From Aquilaria yunnanensis (lineage: Eukaryota; Streptophyta; Magnoliopsida; Malvales; Thymelaeaceae): DNA of 64,000 nt. Below the pieces are notes generated by a model. The model was not told the DNA's origin. It searched no databases and saw only the letters and a program-made list of their open reading frames with translations. A program made the translations under genes and the position numbers. This document shows, piece by piece, positions 1 to 11,400 of this stretch (position 1 is its first letter; each line of letters starts with the position of its first letter). The stretch covers positions 48,065,001-48,129,000 of the forward strand of contig CM077594.1 in assembly GCA_039654915.1 (NCBI GenBank), read 5' to 3'.

Positions 1-428
1 TCTGACATGACGTTCTTGAGCAACGTAGGCTTTCAGCCGAGCGAATAGTGGTCGGCTAAAAGCCCTCTTCTCTCTTCCCAAGGGTACGAATCATATCTGA
101 CCGAACACGTGTCATGATCTAGGTAGCCGGTGGCAGGCGGACTTCTTCTGATTACCTCCCTATAAATTCGGGAAGCACCCTAGGTACAAGGGGGGACTCT
201 CTATTAGACCACCTCTGCTCATTGCTTATGCTTCTCTCCCACCTCCAAAACAATAACTTGGGCATCAGAGACTCTCCCCCGGAAAAACACTCCGTGGATC
301 TCCTAACCCCTATTTTCTGAGTATTTCAGGTGGACTCCCTCAGTGTGCATCCCCTCTGATGTTTCTCTTCCACCCGAAGTTCTTGTTACCCTCACCATGA
401 TGTATAGTGGAGATGCCGGTGGGCATCA
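1..428 (+). mobile_element. 3' portion of the 5' LTR of element A
   Basis: This stretch aligns with the second half of the LTR at 4082-4922 and with the F LTRs. Shared blocks are the ACACGTGTCATGATCT box, the downstream 'acttgggc..c.gag..ctc' block, the 'ctcctaaccc' block and the terminal GGGCATCA ending in CA. Divergence from the 3' LTR of A is high, so the element is old. Confidence 0.75.
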
Positions 429-777
429 TACAGTTAGAAATTTTTTTAAGTACAAAAAGTTTATGGTAAAAATAGACCCACCTAAGAGTTTCACCGAACA
501 AGGTTCAAGTATGTACTTGTGAAAATCACATATTTCCTCCGACAACGCGTCCACCGAACATGGCTGATAAAAGTAGGCAAAACTTCACCAAGAGAAATTT
601 GCCAATGATAGCGTTTTGTCGAAGATGATCGATAAAAAGCGCGAAAAATATCTTCCTACGGGCCCTAGACCGAAAGTGGTCAAGATAACCCTTGGAAACA
701 AAGATTATTTAGGGAGAAACTTGCTGGAGACTTAGCCAAATTTTTGAAGGGAAGATAAATTTTATTAGGAAGCCTTG
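429..777. other. Non-coding interior of element A
   Basis: This AT-rich stretch lies between the LTR end and the 3' end of the antisense gene. It has scattered 'accgaaca' words like those in the repeat array of F at 34735-35225, but no clear array. No open frame and no primer-binding site are visible where gag would begin in F. Confidence 0.5.
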
Positions 778-3335
778 TTACAGGGAGGAGATTACAAGAA
801 GAATAGCACAAAGAAAAAGACGAAGAAAAAGTAAAGCCTTAGATGCCTGAGGGAGCCCGCCATCATGAGATGCTCCATCCCCTGCATCCTTTGTTACAGC
901 CTTCGACACTGAAGGAGGAGCAGAGGGCAGGTTTAGATGATCAATCTTTGACCAAGCCCAATGGGGCCCCTCGAGGATGTCCAGAGCAGCCAAGAAGGAT
1001 AAGTCGAGGTCAGGGTACTTTGCCAAGACTTCGCACCGAACAAGATAAAAGTCATCTTGATAAGTGGCCTTGGTAGCTTGATCTGCCTTGTCTTTTTGGA
1101 CGGACAAGTCATCCAGCTCGTTATTCAACTTATCGACCTCCTTCTTGAGCTTCTTCGTCTTCTTCTTCATCTTTGTCTCCTTCTTCAGTGCCTCGACTTC
1201 AGCTTGAAGCTCAGCATTGTCAACAAGGGCCTTCGTCAAGAGAGCAGAGTCTTCCTCCTTCTCCTTTTGACAAGCCTCATTGGCCGAAGTCAGCTCAACA
1301 ACCTTCGTGCCGAGGTCGGACATCTTCTGAGAGAAATCCTTCAAGAGTTCCTCCTTACCCTTCAAGAACTCCTCCCGAAGTTTGGCAACCTCCTCATTGG
1401 CTATTCCGCTCAACTCGGCATTCTTGATGACTGAGTTGGCACAGAACACCTTGGTCTTCTCCAGACGATCATTGGTCCAAGATCAAACCGAAGACTGTTT
1501 TGCTGCCCAAGCTCTGAAATATCCACTATACGCTAAGAGCTGTAGAAAGACGGGGAAAGGACATTTGGTAAAGTTGCACAAGGAAAGCCAAACATTTAGA
1601 AAATTTGGGAGAAAAAATTAAAGGTCTGAAGAGTACCTGGGCAGCTTGGTCGGACATCCTCGCGGCAAAGATCTCCTCGTTCGGGCACTCGTCGGCCACA
1701 GATTTGAAGGTGGCCAGGGTGAGCACGCCCCTCACCATTTGGGGAGCAATTTGCTGGCTATCTTCGGAGAACAAATTCTTATCCTCCGTGAAAAACTAGA
1801 AAGGCTCCCGCGGAACCTTATCCTTCAGGGTATGAGAGTCCCAAAGGGCCCGCCTCCGAGCGTGCTCGACTATCCATGCCAAGGGTGGCAATTCTTCTGT
1901 AAAGTCAAGACGCAGTTCCATCAGTACATTGTCCTTTAGCCATGTATCCATAAGATTGAGAGTGCTAAAAATGTCTAAGTTTATAAAGAAATGGCTAAGG
2001 GACAAACCTGGCAGCACCTCGGTGACGTCATCGTCGGAGTCATGGACCTCCTCCACTTTGGCAGGGACGTGTTTGCACTTGCTTCTTCTGTGCTCCTTGA
2101 GCTCTTCAGTAGAAGGGCCTCCTACCAAAGAACCCAAGAGGTCCGTCGAAGTGGTAGGACTCCGGGGAGTGGACCTGACAGTTAGCTTCGGCGGTAGGTT
2201 GGCCTAGACCTCAGGCTGGCCCCCGACCTCCACAACATCCTCTAGAGGTGGGGGAAGGAGGTCCTTCTTCACCTTCTTAGCTGAAGACAACGTGCCTCCA
2301 GACGTTTTTCACCTCTTCGGGGCCCCCTTCTTCGTCTGTTCCCCCTTCTCGGCTTGACCGAGGAAGAGGGATTTGTAGAAAATGGCTGACTGGTCACCCA
2401 TCTCTGAAAAAGAATGAAAATATCAGTGTAAGTCCAAAGGGATACTTATACCAAAAATTTAGAAAGTAACTTACTTTCAAAAAGGGCTTCGTAAGTGAGC
2501 TCCCCCCGAATGAGCATCACCAGCCAGGACTTCTTCCCGTCAATGGCAGGAGCTGGCATGCCGAGGTCCGTCTTATGCTCCTTGAGCACCCCTAGCTCCC
2601 GAAGAACCTCCTCGGTCATAAGGTTCCACTTGAGGGGGAAGGGATACAGGGAGCGTCGTTGGACCTCGGCATCCCAGTCGGTGACAGCTCGGATACGGCT
2701 GTCAAAATCCTCAAACCTCACTGCAACTTAGGAGTTAGCAACTTCTTGGGATCAACGATGTCTGTCTCCAGCTTTCCCCGGGCCCACCTAGTCGGCATGT
2801 GTGACCATGCCTTTGCCACCGTCAGGAAGAAAAACTTCCTTTGCAACCCTCGCCAACTATCTCTAGTGTCGAAGGTGAACATGTACTTTTTGGTCCTAGA
2901 TCCCCGAGGTAGCATGAAATAGAAGCCACCCTTCGGGACCAGATAGAGCTTGTAGTACTGCATGAAAATGATGAAGTGGGGTTCTATTTTGAAAACCCCA
3001 CATATGCGGAGAAAAGCATTAAAGCAACAGTAAGAGTTGGGAGGAAGCTGATTCACGGCTATGCCATGAAATTGGCAAAAGTTGCAAATCATCTTCGGTG
3101 GGGGAAACCGAAGTCCGGCCTTCAGTTGGGCCCAAAAAATGGTAACCTCATTATCGTCATTCATGAAGCTAATATGCCCGGGATGGGGTAGCCTCGTAGT
3201 GGCATAAGAAGGAAGAAAAAATTTAGTTGTCCACTTCGCTAATTTTTCCGAAGTGGAACAACATAGGTGAGACATGAGAGGTTGCCAGCTCTCGGGAATA
3301 GCCTGGACAGACATGACGGGGACAGGGGAAGACAT
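778..3335 (-). pseudogene. Antisense spliced gene of element A (Transposase_28-like), degenerate
   Basis: Minus-strand gene with four inferred exons. Exon 1 is 3335-2475 (ATG at 3335-3333). Intron 1 is 2474-2404, starting GTAAGT and ending TTTTTCAG. Exon 2 starts at 2403. Intron 2 runs from about 2010 to about 1908. Intron 3 is 1635-1540, starting GTACTC and ending TCTACAG. Exon 4 is 1539-778. Exon 1 carries the globular region with NFCQFHGIAVNQLPPNSYCC and IIFMQYYKLYLVPKGGF, resembling the plant 'putative gypsy-type transposon' family (Pfam Transposase_28; my recognition, not a search). Exon 4 is a Lys/Glu-rich coiled coil. A one-base break near 2720 shifts the frame in exon 1, so this copy is a pseudogene. 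Function unknown. Exon order and junctions match the copy in F. Confidence 0.75.
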
Positions 3336-3622
3336 GTTCGCCAAAAGAAGATGACTACGAAAAAAAGGATTAGGGACTTCAGGAAAAAAGAAAAGAGCTT
3401 CGGGGACTAGAAAAAATAAGAACCGAAGAGACCGAGGGACCTCTGGAAGGGAAACCCACCAAAAAATTTGCCAAAGTCGGGATTAGAAGACACCATCGTA
3501 AATGGCTATCGGAAATCGCTTCACCGCTTACATCGCCGCAACAGAGAAAGAAGAGCTAAAAAACAAACGAGAACAGGACAGAGGCAAAGGAAAACAAATA
3601 AGGACCATGAAGGGAAAGAAGG

Positions 3623-3630
3623 TTTATATA
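3623..3630 (-). promoter_or_regulatory. TATA box of the antisense gene in element A
   Basis: On the minus strand this reads TATATAAA, about 290 bases upstream of the ATG at 3335. The same arrangement occurs in B (7171-7178) and F (37982-37989). It points away from the sense LTR promoter. Confidence 0.65.
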
Positions 3631-3649
3631 GACCGAAGAAGGGTAACCG

Positions 3650-3709
3650 AATCATCGTCATAACTACTCTGTGAAGGTGAATCGTCGCCATAATTACCCC
3701 TCGAAGGTG
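3650..3709 (-). repeat. Duplicated 30-bp motif upstream of the antisense TATA box (A)
   Basis: Two adjacent units of about 30 bp (3650-3679 and 3680-3709). On the minus strand the better-preserved one contains GGGTAATTATGGCGACGATT. Related tandem pairs precede the antisense TATA box in B and, more diverged, in F. Candidate promoter element. Confidence 0.55.
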
Positions 3710-4067
3710 AAAAGACGCAGCTGGTGTAACCGACGCAACTACACCCAATCACCACACGCCATGTGTCATCCAATGCGTGAAACGAGGACACACTTTCTGA
3801 CACCACAAAGACCTAGGCACCCCGATCCAAACTACCGCTCCTAGTTACCAGACGTGACGGTCCATTGACCTGTAGCAGAAAAAGTAAAAATAAAGAGAGC
3901 GCACCCCTAGGAAGCACAAACAGACTAACCAGGGAGCAAGTAGTGATGCGTCAGCTAGGAAGGCACGCCTTCAGGTGGCAAGGTGTCTCCATACACAATG
4001 TCCTACTCTGAGTCTTACAAGGTGCCCTCAAAGATTCTACAAGCCAAAGTCTCCGCTCCGACTTTCC

Positions 4068-4081
4068 AAGGAGGCGGCATG
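4068..4081 (+). other. Polypurine tract of element A
   Basis: AAGGAGGCGGCATG lies immediately before the LTR start TGATGGCC at 4082. It corresponds to AGAGGGGGGCATG before the 3' LTR of F. It would prime plus-strand DNA synthesis. Confidence 0.6.
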
Positions 4082-4922
4082 TGATGGCCAAAGCACTATT
4101 GCCCTTTAAACCCATAAGCTCGGGGAAAGCATCATGCACGAGGAAGGTGAGCACCAACCTCGAAAAGTATTGTCTAACACCCTGAACACCAGACCTCGGT
4201 GATCCATCATCACCTCCAGGAATGACAGTATCGACCTCAGGAATACAATGCACCACCATCCTCAGTAAGATGACCTAAATGGCTTCGGAGGAGGAAGACT
4301 GACCACCTTCAGCAGGGGAGAAAACCCCCGAAGGGGAGCATCCGTGCCGAGGGTACTTGCAAATTACTGAAACGACCTCAGAAAAAAGCTCTCCTTTTCC
4401 GAAGGGGTTTCTTCTGCCGAAGGGATCTTGAGAGTTCAGAAGAAACAATTAAGGAGCCTCTGACATGCCGCCCTCGTACACAACACACCGCCCTCATACA
4501 TGTTCTGACATGCTGCCGTAGCACACGTCCTATCGTGCAAACCAACCCCGGCCTTGACCTCTGGCCAGAACGGCCTATAGCCGGCTAGAGGCCCCCACGC
4601 CCAAAAGTATGGATTACATCTGACCGAACATGTGTCATAATCTGAGCTGGTTATGTCAGGCAGGTTTCTCCATTACACACTCCTATATATATATGGTGGG
4701 GAGATACATTTTTCTTATTCTTACAACTTCCTGTCTCACAAGATACTGACTTGGGCGTCGGAGCCTCCTTCCCGGAAAAATACTCTGGGGGCCTCCTAAC
4801 CTTTGTTCTTTGAGTGTTCCAGGCAATCTCTCCTAGGAAGTCTCTCCTTCAGACGTTCCTCCTTTACCGGAAGTCCATTCCAATCTCAGTATGTCATACA
4901 GCGAAGATGCCGATGAGCATCA
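4082..4922 (+). mobile_element. 3' LTR of element A (841 bp)
   Basis: It begins TGATGGCCAAAG and ends GATGAGCATCA. It contains CCGAACATGTGTCAT and a TATATATATA box about 50 bases downstream, the same promoter order as in the F LTRs. The next base (4923) belongs to the integrase of element C. Confidence 0.8.
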
Positions 4923-5792
4923 CTATTCATAAGAAAGGTTTGGGGTTATAGGCATGCTAGCAAGTATCATTATTTGTTTAGAACTTGGAACATACTTCTT
5001 AAGCAAGCTTACATGAAATAGATCATGTATATTACCAAGTTCAGGTGGAAAGTCTAACTTGTAGGCCACATTTCCAACCCTAGCCAACACTTGGTATGGC
5101 CCTATATATCTGGGTGCCAATTTCCCTTTCTTTCCAAATCTTATAACTCATTTTAAAGGAGAGACTTTAAGCCACACCCAGTCCCCTTCCTGGAATTCCA
5201 TGTCTCTTCTCCTTTTTAGGTTCACATAAGACTACTATCTATCATTAGCAGGCTTGATTCTTGCCTGAATCATTTTTATCTTTTTAGTGGTCTCTTTAAC
5301 AATGTCTGGTCCCAACTCCAACTTATCTTCTGGCTAATGCTATCAATGGGGTGTGATACACCTTCTGCCATACAAGGATTCATATACGGCCATTCCAATC
5401 GCTGAATGGTAACCGTTGTTATAAGAGAATTCTATAAATGGAAGATGCACATCCTACTCTCCTTGAAAATCAATGACACAACACCTTAGCATATCTTTTA
5501 GAGTTTGGATTTTTCTCTCTGTTTCTCCATCAGTCTATGGATGGTATGCTACACTAAACGTAAGTTTAGTTCCTAATGCCTGATGTAGGGATTTCCAAAA
5601 CGTAGAAACAAACCTAGGATCCCTATCTGACATAATGTCATCAGGTATTCCATGAAGTCTCACTATCTCCCTTATATAGAGCTGGGCAAGTTTGTCTAAA
5701 GAATCAGTGAGATTCAATGGGAGAAAATGTGCTGCCTTGGTCAATTTATCTACAATGACCCAAATGGCATTACATTCCCTTCTTGTCAGTGG
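4923..5792 (-). pseudogene. Integrase C-terminal half of element C
   Basis: Minus-strand remnant of a Ty3/gypsy integrase. The core has [15 protein letters not shown], then [16 protein letters not shown], then a degraded HP.TDG.TE segment. The end has PRYIGPYQVLARVGNVAYKL and FHVSLLKKYVPS, the usual 'GPF.I..RVG..AY.L' C-terminal motif. Several stop codons interrupt it. Element B split the core just before MPLTRRECN; the rest continues at 24651. Element A cuts it off on the left, so no chromodomain is visible here. Confidence 0.85.
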
Positions 5793-6659
5793 TGATGCCC
5801 GTCGGCATCTTCGTTGTACGACATAATGACTTGAAGTTGGCACTTCCGTTGTGGAGGGTGTCTGAAGGAGAGACTTCCGATGTGGGAGTGCTTGAAATGC
5901 TTAAAAGAATCAGGGGTTAGGAGGTCCCCAGAGTGTGTTTCTGGGGGAGGAGCCTCTGGCGCCCAAGTCAGTATTTGGCAAGTGAAGAGTAGTGAATGGA
6001 GAGCAAAGAGTAGAGTTCTCTCAAGAGTTCAGCCTCTCGTATCTCCTGACCAAGGTCATTTTCCCAAGTATTTATAGGAGGGCATTGGGAGAACTCCATT
6101 TGACACAACCCGCTCAGATCATGACACATGTTCGGCCAGATACGGTCCGTAGCTCCGAGGATGCAGATCTCCAGCTGGCCATAGGCCATTCTAGCCAGAA
6201 GTCAAGGCTGTGGGAGGCCCATGCATCAGGGGCGTGTACGAGGTCTCTGTGTCAGAGGCTCCTTAACCATTTTTGTCGTGTTCACAAGACCCCTTCGGTG
6301 AAAGAGGCCTTTTCAGGATATGAGAGCTTCTAGCTGAGGTGGCTCTAGTTACTCGAAAGATCCCTCGGCACAGAGAATCCCCTTCGGAGGATGTTTTCCC
6401 CTACCGAGGATGGTGAGTCTATTCCACCCGAAGTTGGTCAAATCATCTTACCGCTAGTGGTAGTGTACCACGTTCCCGAGGTTAATCCCGTTATTCCCCA
6501 AGGGCGATGATGGATTACAGAGGTTAGGGGGTCAAGGACTGCGGACCCTCTTTTCCCAAGGTTAGTGCTCGCATTCTCTGAGGGTGATGCTCGTTTCTTC
6601 CGAGGGTGGTGCTTCATCAGAGCTTGGGGGTTTAAAGGGTAATAGCCCTTTGGCTATCA
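5793..6659 (-). mobile_element. 3' LTR of element B
   Basis: On the plus strand it runs from TGATGCCC to GGCTATCA, the reverse complement of an LTR starting TGATAGCC. Just right of it (6660 on) is the reverse complement of a purine tract like that in F. This fixes it as the 3' LTR of a minus-strand element. Confidence 0.85.
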
Positions 6660-7093
6660 CATGCACGCCTCGGAAAGCCGAAGTTATATCTTCGGTTATT
6701 TGAGCAAATCATAGAAGTCTTCAGGGATGCTAGTGGTTAATTCAGTTGTCATTACTAAAATTTTATCTGAGGTCATATTCTTTGAAGGGGGGAGTTTCGG
6801 CAATCTGAGATGCCTCTCCTAACCAAGGTAGCTCTTCTAGTACTCAAGTGGCTCTCCTAGTTTTTAGCTGAATTTTTTATGTTCCAGAAGTTATTCCATC
6901 AGCCTGGGGTGGATATCCCCTTTCTTTGGGTCTGAATCGTTACATTTTCTATTCAGATAGACGCATCACATTGGGTAAGCTTTCTTAGGCCTCCGTACTG
7001 TTAGGAGGCGTGCCCTTGTTTCCTGTGCTGGGTGACATGTGTCATGCGGTAATTGGGGGATAGTTGCATCGGTTACATCAACCGCGTCTCTTC

Positions 7094-7153
7094 ACCTTCA
7101 ATGGGTAATTATGGCGACGAATCCCCTTCGAGGGGTAATTATGGCGATGATTC
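7094..7153 (+). repeat. Duplicated 30-bp motif upstream of the antisense TATA box (B)
   Basis: Two head-to-tail 30-bp units (7094-7123 and 7124-7153) share GGGTAATTATGGCGA. They end 17 bases before the TATA box. The same motif pair precedes the antisense gene in element A. Confidence 0.65.
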
Positions 7154-7170
7154 GCCTACCCTCTTCGGCT

Positions 7171-7178
7171 TATATAAA
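7171..7178 (+). promoter_or_regulatory. TATA box of the antisense gene in element B
   Basis: TATATAAA lies 250 bases upstream of the ATG at 7428, the same spacing class as in A and F. It is on the strand opposite to gag-pol of B. Confidence 0.65.
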
Positions 7179-7427
7179 CCCTCCTATTCCTTAGAGTTCC
7201 CACTTGCTTTCTTTTGCTTCTACTTTTGCTCTCATTTGCTCTCAAGCTTTTCTCCCTTTTCTGCAGCGGTGCTAGCGGCGGAGGGATTTCCGGTGAGTCT
7301 TAGCAACGGCGTTCATAAATCCAGACTTTGGCAAAAGCTTTGGTGGGTTCTCCTTTCCGAAGTCGTTCTTTGGCACTATTTCCTTCTTCTTTTTTCTCCC
7401 TTCCGAAGTTAGGTTTCCCTTTTCCCA

Positions 7428-8380
7428 ATGTCTTCCCCCATTCCGCTCATGTCCATCCAAACTATCCCCGAGAGCTGGCTTCCTTTCAATTCTCATCCAA
7501 GTTGTACCACTTTGGAGAAGTTAGCGAAGTGGACAACAAAATTTTTTCTTCCTTCTTACTTTATTTTTAGGCAACCCAAACCTGACCTATTCAGTTATAT
7601 GAATAACCCGAGTGAGGTTATTATCTTTTGGGCCTAATTGAAGGCCAGACTTCGGTTTCCCCTGCCGAAGGTGGTCTGCAACTTCTGCCATTTTCACGGC
7701 ATAGGCGTAACTTAGCTTCCGCCCAATTCTTATTCCTATTTCAATGCTTTTCTTTGCATGTGTGGGGCCTTCAATATAGAAGCCCACTTCCTATTTTTTA
7801 TGCAATACTACAAACTCCATCCCGTCCCAAAGGGTGGTTTTTATTTTTTTGCTTCCTCGATGTTCTAAGTCCAGAAAATACACTTTTACCTTCGACACGA
7901 GGGACAGCTGGTGGGGTTGGTAGAGGAAGTTCTTTTTCCTAAAGGTAGCTAAGGCTTCGATGGATGTTCCGATGGAATGGTCATGGGGGACCCTGCCCAT
8001 AGATGTAATGGATCCTAGATGGCTACGAACCCCAGAGTTGGAGGTGAAGTTTGACGACTTCGACAGCTGTATCCGTGCAGTCATGGATTGGGACCCCGAG
8101 GTCCCTCCTCGCTCCCTATACCCCTTTCCCATAAAGTGGAACTTCATGACCGAAGAGGTTCTTCAGGAGTTAAGGGTAGTCAAGGAGCATAAAACTGACC
8201 TGGCCATGCCAACACCTGTTTTTGACAGAAAAATGGCATGGCTAGTGATGCTTCTTTGGCGCGAGCTCACCTACGAATGGCTTTTGGAGAGTAAGTAATG
8301 TTCCAGATTTTGTTATACATACTCCTTTGGACTTACACTAATCTCTTCCCTTTTTTAGAGATGGGTGACCAATCCGCTGC
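7428..8380 (+). pseudogene. Antisense gene of element B, exon 1 and start of exon 2, degenerate
   Basis: The ATG at 7428 starts MSSPIPLMS, matching the copy in A. Exon 1 continues with LEKLAKWTTKFFLPSY, a damaged CNFCHFHGI segment, MQYYKL.PVPKGGF and FDDFDSCIRAVMDWDPEVPP, then ends GAGA before a GTAAGT donor at 8291. The intron is 8291-8358 and ends TTTTTTAG. Exon 2 begins AGATGGGTGACC at 8359 and stops matching after 8380, where the deletion junction begins. Several stops disrupt exon 1. Intron position and length match A (71 bp) and F (67 bp). Confidence 0.75.
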
Positions 8381-8441
8381 CTGCACGGATACGGCTGTCG
8401 AACCAGTGGGTTCTGAGGGTGATCGGCACCTTGGCTATCAG
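8381..8441. other. Deletion junction with inverted filler between elements B and H
   Basis: The antisense gene of B ends at about 8380 and recognizable copia pol begins at 8442. Bases 8381-8402 are a reverse-complement copy (21 of 22 bases) of 8059-8080, about 300 bases upstream. Bases 8403-8441 match nothing I recognize. This is typical of templated filler at an end-joining repair site. Confidence 0.55.
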
Positions 8442-11400
8442 GTTGCTGCCTTAGCCATAGGGACTTATGTTCTCACTTTACCTAGTGGATTAGTTTTAGA
8501 ATTAGACAATTCCTACTTCGTGCGTACTATTAGTAGAAATTTGATTTCTGTTTCTTGTTTGGACAAGAAAGGTTTTTCATTTATAATAAAGGACAAATGT
8601 TGTTCTATTTATTTGAATGAAATCTTTTATGGTAGTGCTCAACTTAGCAATGGGTTGTATGTTCTAGACCTCGAAGATCCAATCCATAATGTGAATACCA
8701 AGAAGGTTAGATTAAATGATTCGAACCTGACCTATTTCTGGCACTGTCACTTGGGCCATATAAATGAGACCCGCATATCCAAGCTCCATAAGGATGGACT
8801 CTTGGACTCATTTGATTTTGAATCATATGAGACACGTGAGTCATGTTTGTTGGGCAAGATGACCAAAGCCCCATTCACAGGGCAAAGTGAAAGGGCTAAT
8901 GACTTACTAGGACTCATACATAGTGATGTATGTGGCCCTATGTCTACACAAGCTAGAGGAGGTTTCCAATACTTCATTACTTTCACTGACGACTTCAGCA
9001 GATATGGCTATGTGTACCTTATGAGACACAAGTTAGAATCCTTTGAAAAGTTCAAAGAATTCAAGAATGAAGTAGAGAATCAACTCGGGAAGAGTATTAA
9101 AGTGCTCCGATCAGATCGAGGTAGAGAGTACTTGGATTGAGAATTCCTTGACTATCTGAAGGAGTGTGGTATAGTATCACAACTCACTCCACCAGGTACA
9201 CCTCAATGGAATGGTGTATCTGAAAGGAGAAATCGAACTCTGTTAGACATGGTTCGCTCTATGATGGGTCAAACTGACCTTCCAAACTCCTTTTGGGGAC
9301 ATGCTCTAGAGACAGCCGCTTTTACACTAAACCGAGTTCCATCTAAATCGGTTCAAAAGACACCATATGAGATATGGAGTGGGAGGCATCCCAATTTGTC
9401 TTTTATGAATATTTGGGGCCGTGACGCTTATGTGAAACGTCAATCCTCTGACAAACTAGTGCCTAAATCTCAAAAATGCCTTTTTGTTGGGTATCCCAAA
9501 AAAACAAAGGGTTACTATTTCTATAATCTTTCTGAGCAAAAATTATTTGTTGCTCGAACTGGTGTCTTTTTGGAGAAAGAGTTTATCTCTAAAGGAACTA
9601 GTGGGAGGAAACTAGAACCTGAAGAAATTCAAGAACAACAAGGAGACATCGACCCTAAAATGGAACCTGAACAAACACCACAAGATGTTGTGGTTCAAGA
9701 GTCTATTCCTGTAGCACAGAGCCCACGTAGGTCTGGTAGGATTCGACATAAGCCCGAGGGATATGGATTTCTCGTGACTCACACAGGTGATCTCATGGAT
9801 CAGGATGAGCCCACAACCTACCAACAAGCTATGTCAGGGCCTGACTCTGAGAAATGGCTAGTGGCCATGAAATCCGAGATGGAATCCATATACGAAAACC
9901 AAGTATGGACTTTGGTTGACCCACCTGAAGGGGTAAACCCATAGGGTGCAAATGGGTTTTCAAGAAGAAAACTGACATGGATGGTAATGTGATTACCTTT
10001 AAGGGATGATTGGTTGCAAAAGGTTTCAAGCAAATTCATGGTATTGACTATGATGAAACTTTTTCACCAGTTGCTATGCTTAAATCCATCCAAATTTTGT
10101 TTGCTATTACTGCACACTATGATTATGAGATATGGAAAATGGATGTCAAAATTGCATTCCTAAATGGAAAGCTACTTAAGGATGTGTACATGACACAACC
10201 TGAGGGTTTTGTCACTCCTGAGAATGCCAATAAAGTGTGCAAGTTGCAAAGGTCCATTTATGGACTGAAGCAAGCTTCTCGAAGTTAGAATCTTCATTTT
10301 GATGATGCAATCAAAGAGTTTGGTTTTATGAAAAATGAAGATGAACCTTGTGTCTACAAGAAGGTTACTGGGAGCGCTATTATCTTCTTGGTGTTTTATG
10401 TAGATGACATACTACTCATCGGGAATGACATTCCTGAGCTACAGTCTGTGAAGACTTGGCTAGGGAAATGTTTCTCTATGAAGGACTTGGGTGAAGCAGG
10501 CTATGTGTTATGCATCAGGATCTATAGAGATAGATCTAGAAAGATTCTCGGCCTATGTCAAAATACATATATTGACAAGGTGCTAAAGGGGTTTAGCATG
10601 CAAGATTCCAAGAAAGGATTCTTGCCCATGTCACATGGTATCACTCTTTCTAGATCTCAGTGTCCGAGTACAACCGAGGAGAGAGAGCGCATGAGTAAGA
10701 TTCGATATGCCTCAGCAATTGGATCTATCATGTATGCCATGATATGTACTTGTCCCGATGTCTCATATGCTTTGAGCATGATAAGTAGGTACCAATCAAA
10801 CCCCGGTGAGAGTCACTGGATAGCTATTAAGAACATCCTTAAGTACTTACGAAGGACTAAGGATGCATTCTTGGTCTTTGGAGGTGAAGATGGGCTCGTT
10901 GTAAGGGGTTACACCGATGCAAGCTTCCAATCCGATAAGGATGATTTTAGATCGCAATTTGGTTATGTGTTTTGTATTGGTGGTGGTGTTGTGAGCTGGA
11001 AGAGTTCAAAGCAAGAGACAGTAGCTGACTCTACAACAGACTCTGAGTACATTGCCGCATCTGATGCTTTGAAGGAGGCAGTTTGGATCAAGAAGTTCAT
11101 CACTGAACTTGGAGTGGTTCCAAGCATTGTCGACCTGATAGAGCTCTATTGTGACAACAATGGAGCAATCGCACAGGCTAAGTGATGGCCTAAGGCCTCA
11201 TCGTTGTGAGTCATGATGACTGTTGAGGAGACTTCTAGGAGGAAGAACGCCTGGAAGGTGGATCGCCCCAAGGAGAGTACCTGAAAAGCTGGTAAACAGG
11301 GTTAGGAGGCCCCCGGAGTGTTTTTTCGGGGGGGGAGCCTCCGACGCCCAAGTCAGTGGTGGCCGGAAGAAGGAGAAAGTCACTAGCTCAAAGAGAAAGG

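Larger units (their letters stand above)
1..4922 (+). mobile_element. Element A: Tat-type gypsy derivative without gag-pol (left end off-window)
   Basis: Two diverged LTRs of one family (1-428 and 4082-4922) bracket a 3.65 kb interior. The interior has no gag, protease, RT or integrase on either strand and no TGGCGCC-type primer site after the first LTR. It does contain a minus-strand multi-exon gene like those in elements B and F, its TATA box and a purine tract just before the 3' LTR. The 3' LTR abuts the integrase of element C at 4923, so A sits inside C. The left half of the 5' LTR and the left target duplication are outside the window. I infer a deletion derivative or a non-autonomous element that would need gag-pol from a relative such as F. 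Confidence 0.8.

Noticed and set aside
8298..8441. A fusion gene joining the antisense exon 2 of B to copia pol in one frame
   Set aside because: The open frame across 8381-8441 is accidental: the joint lies at a deletion with filler DNA and the copia part has a stop at 9138.
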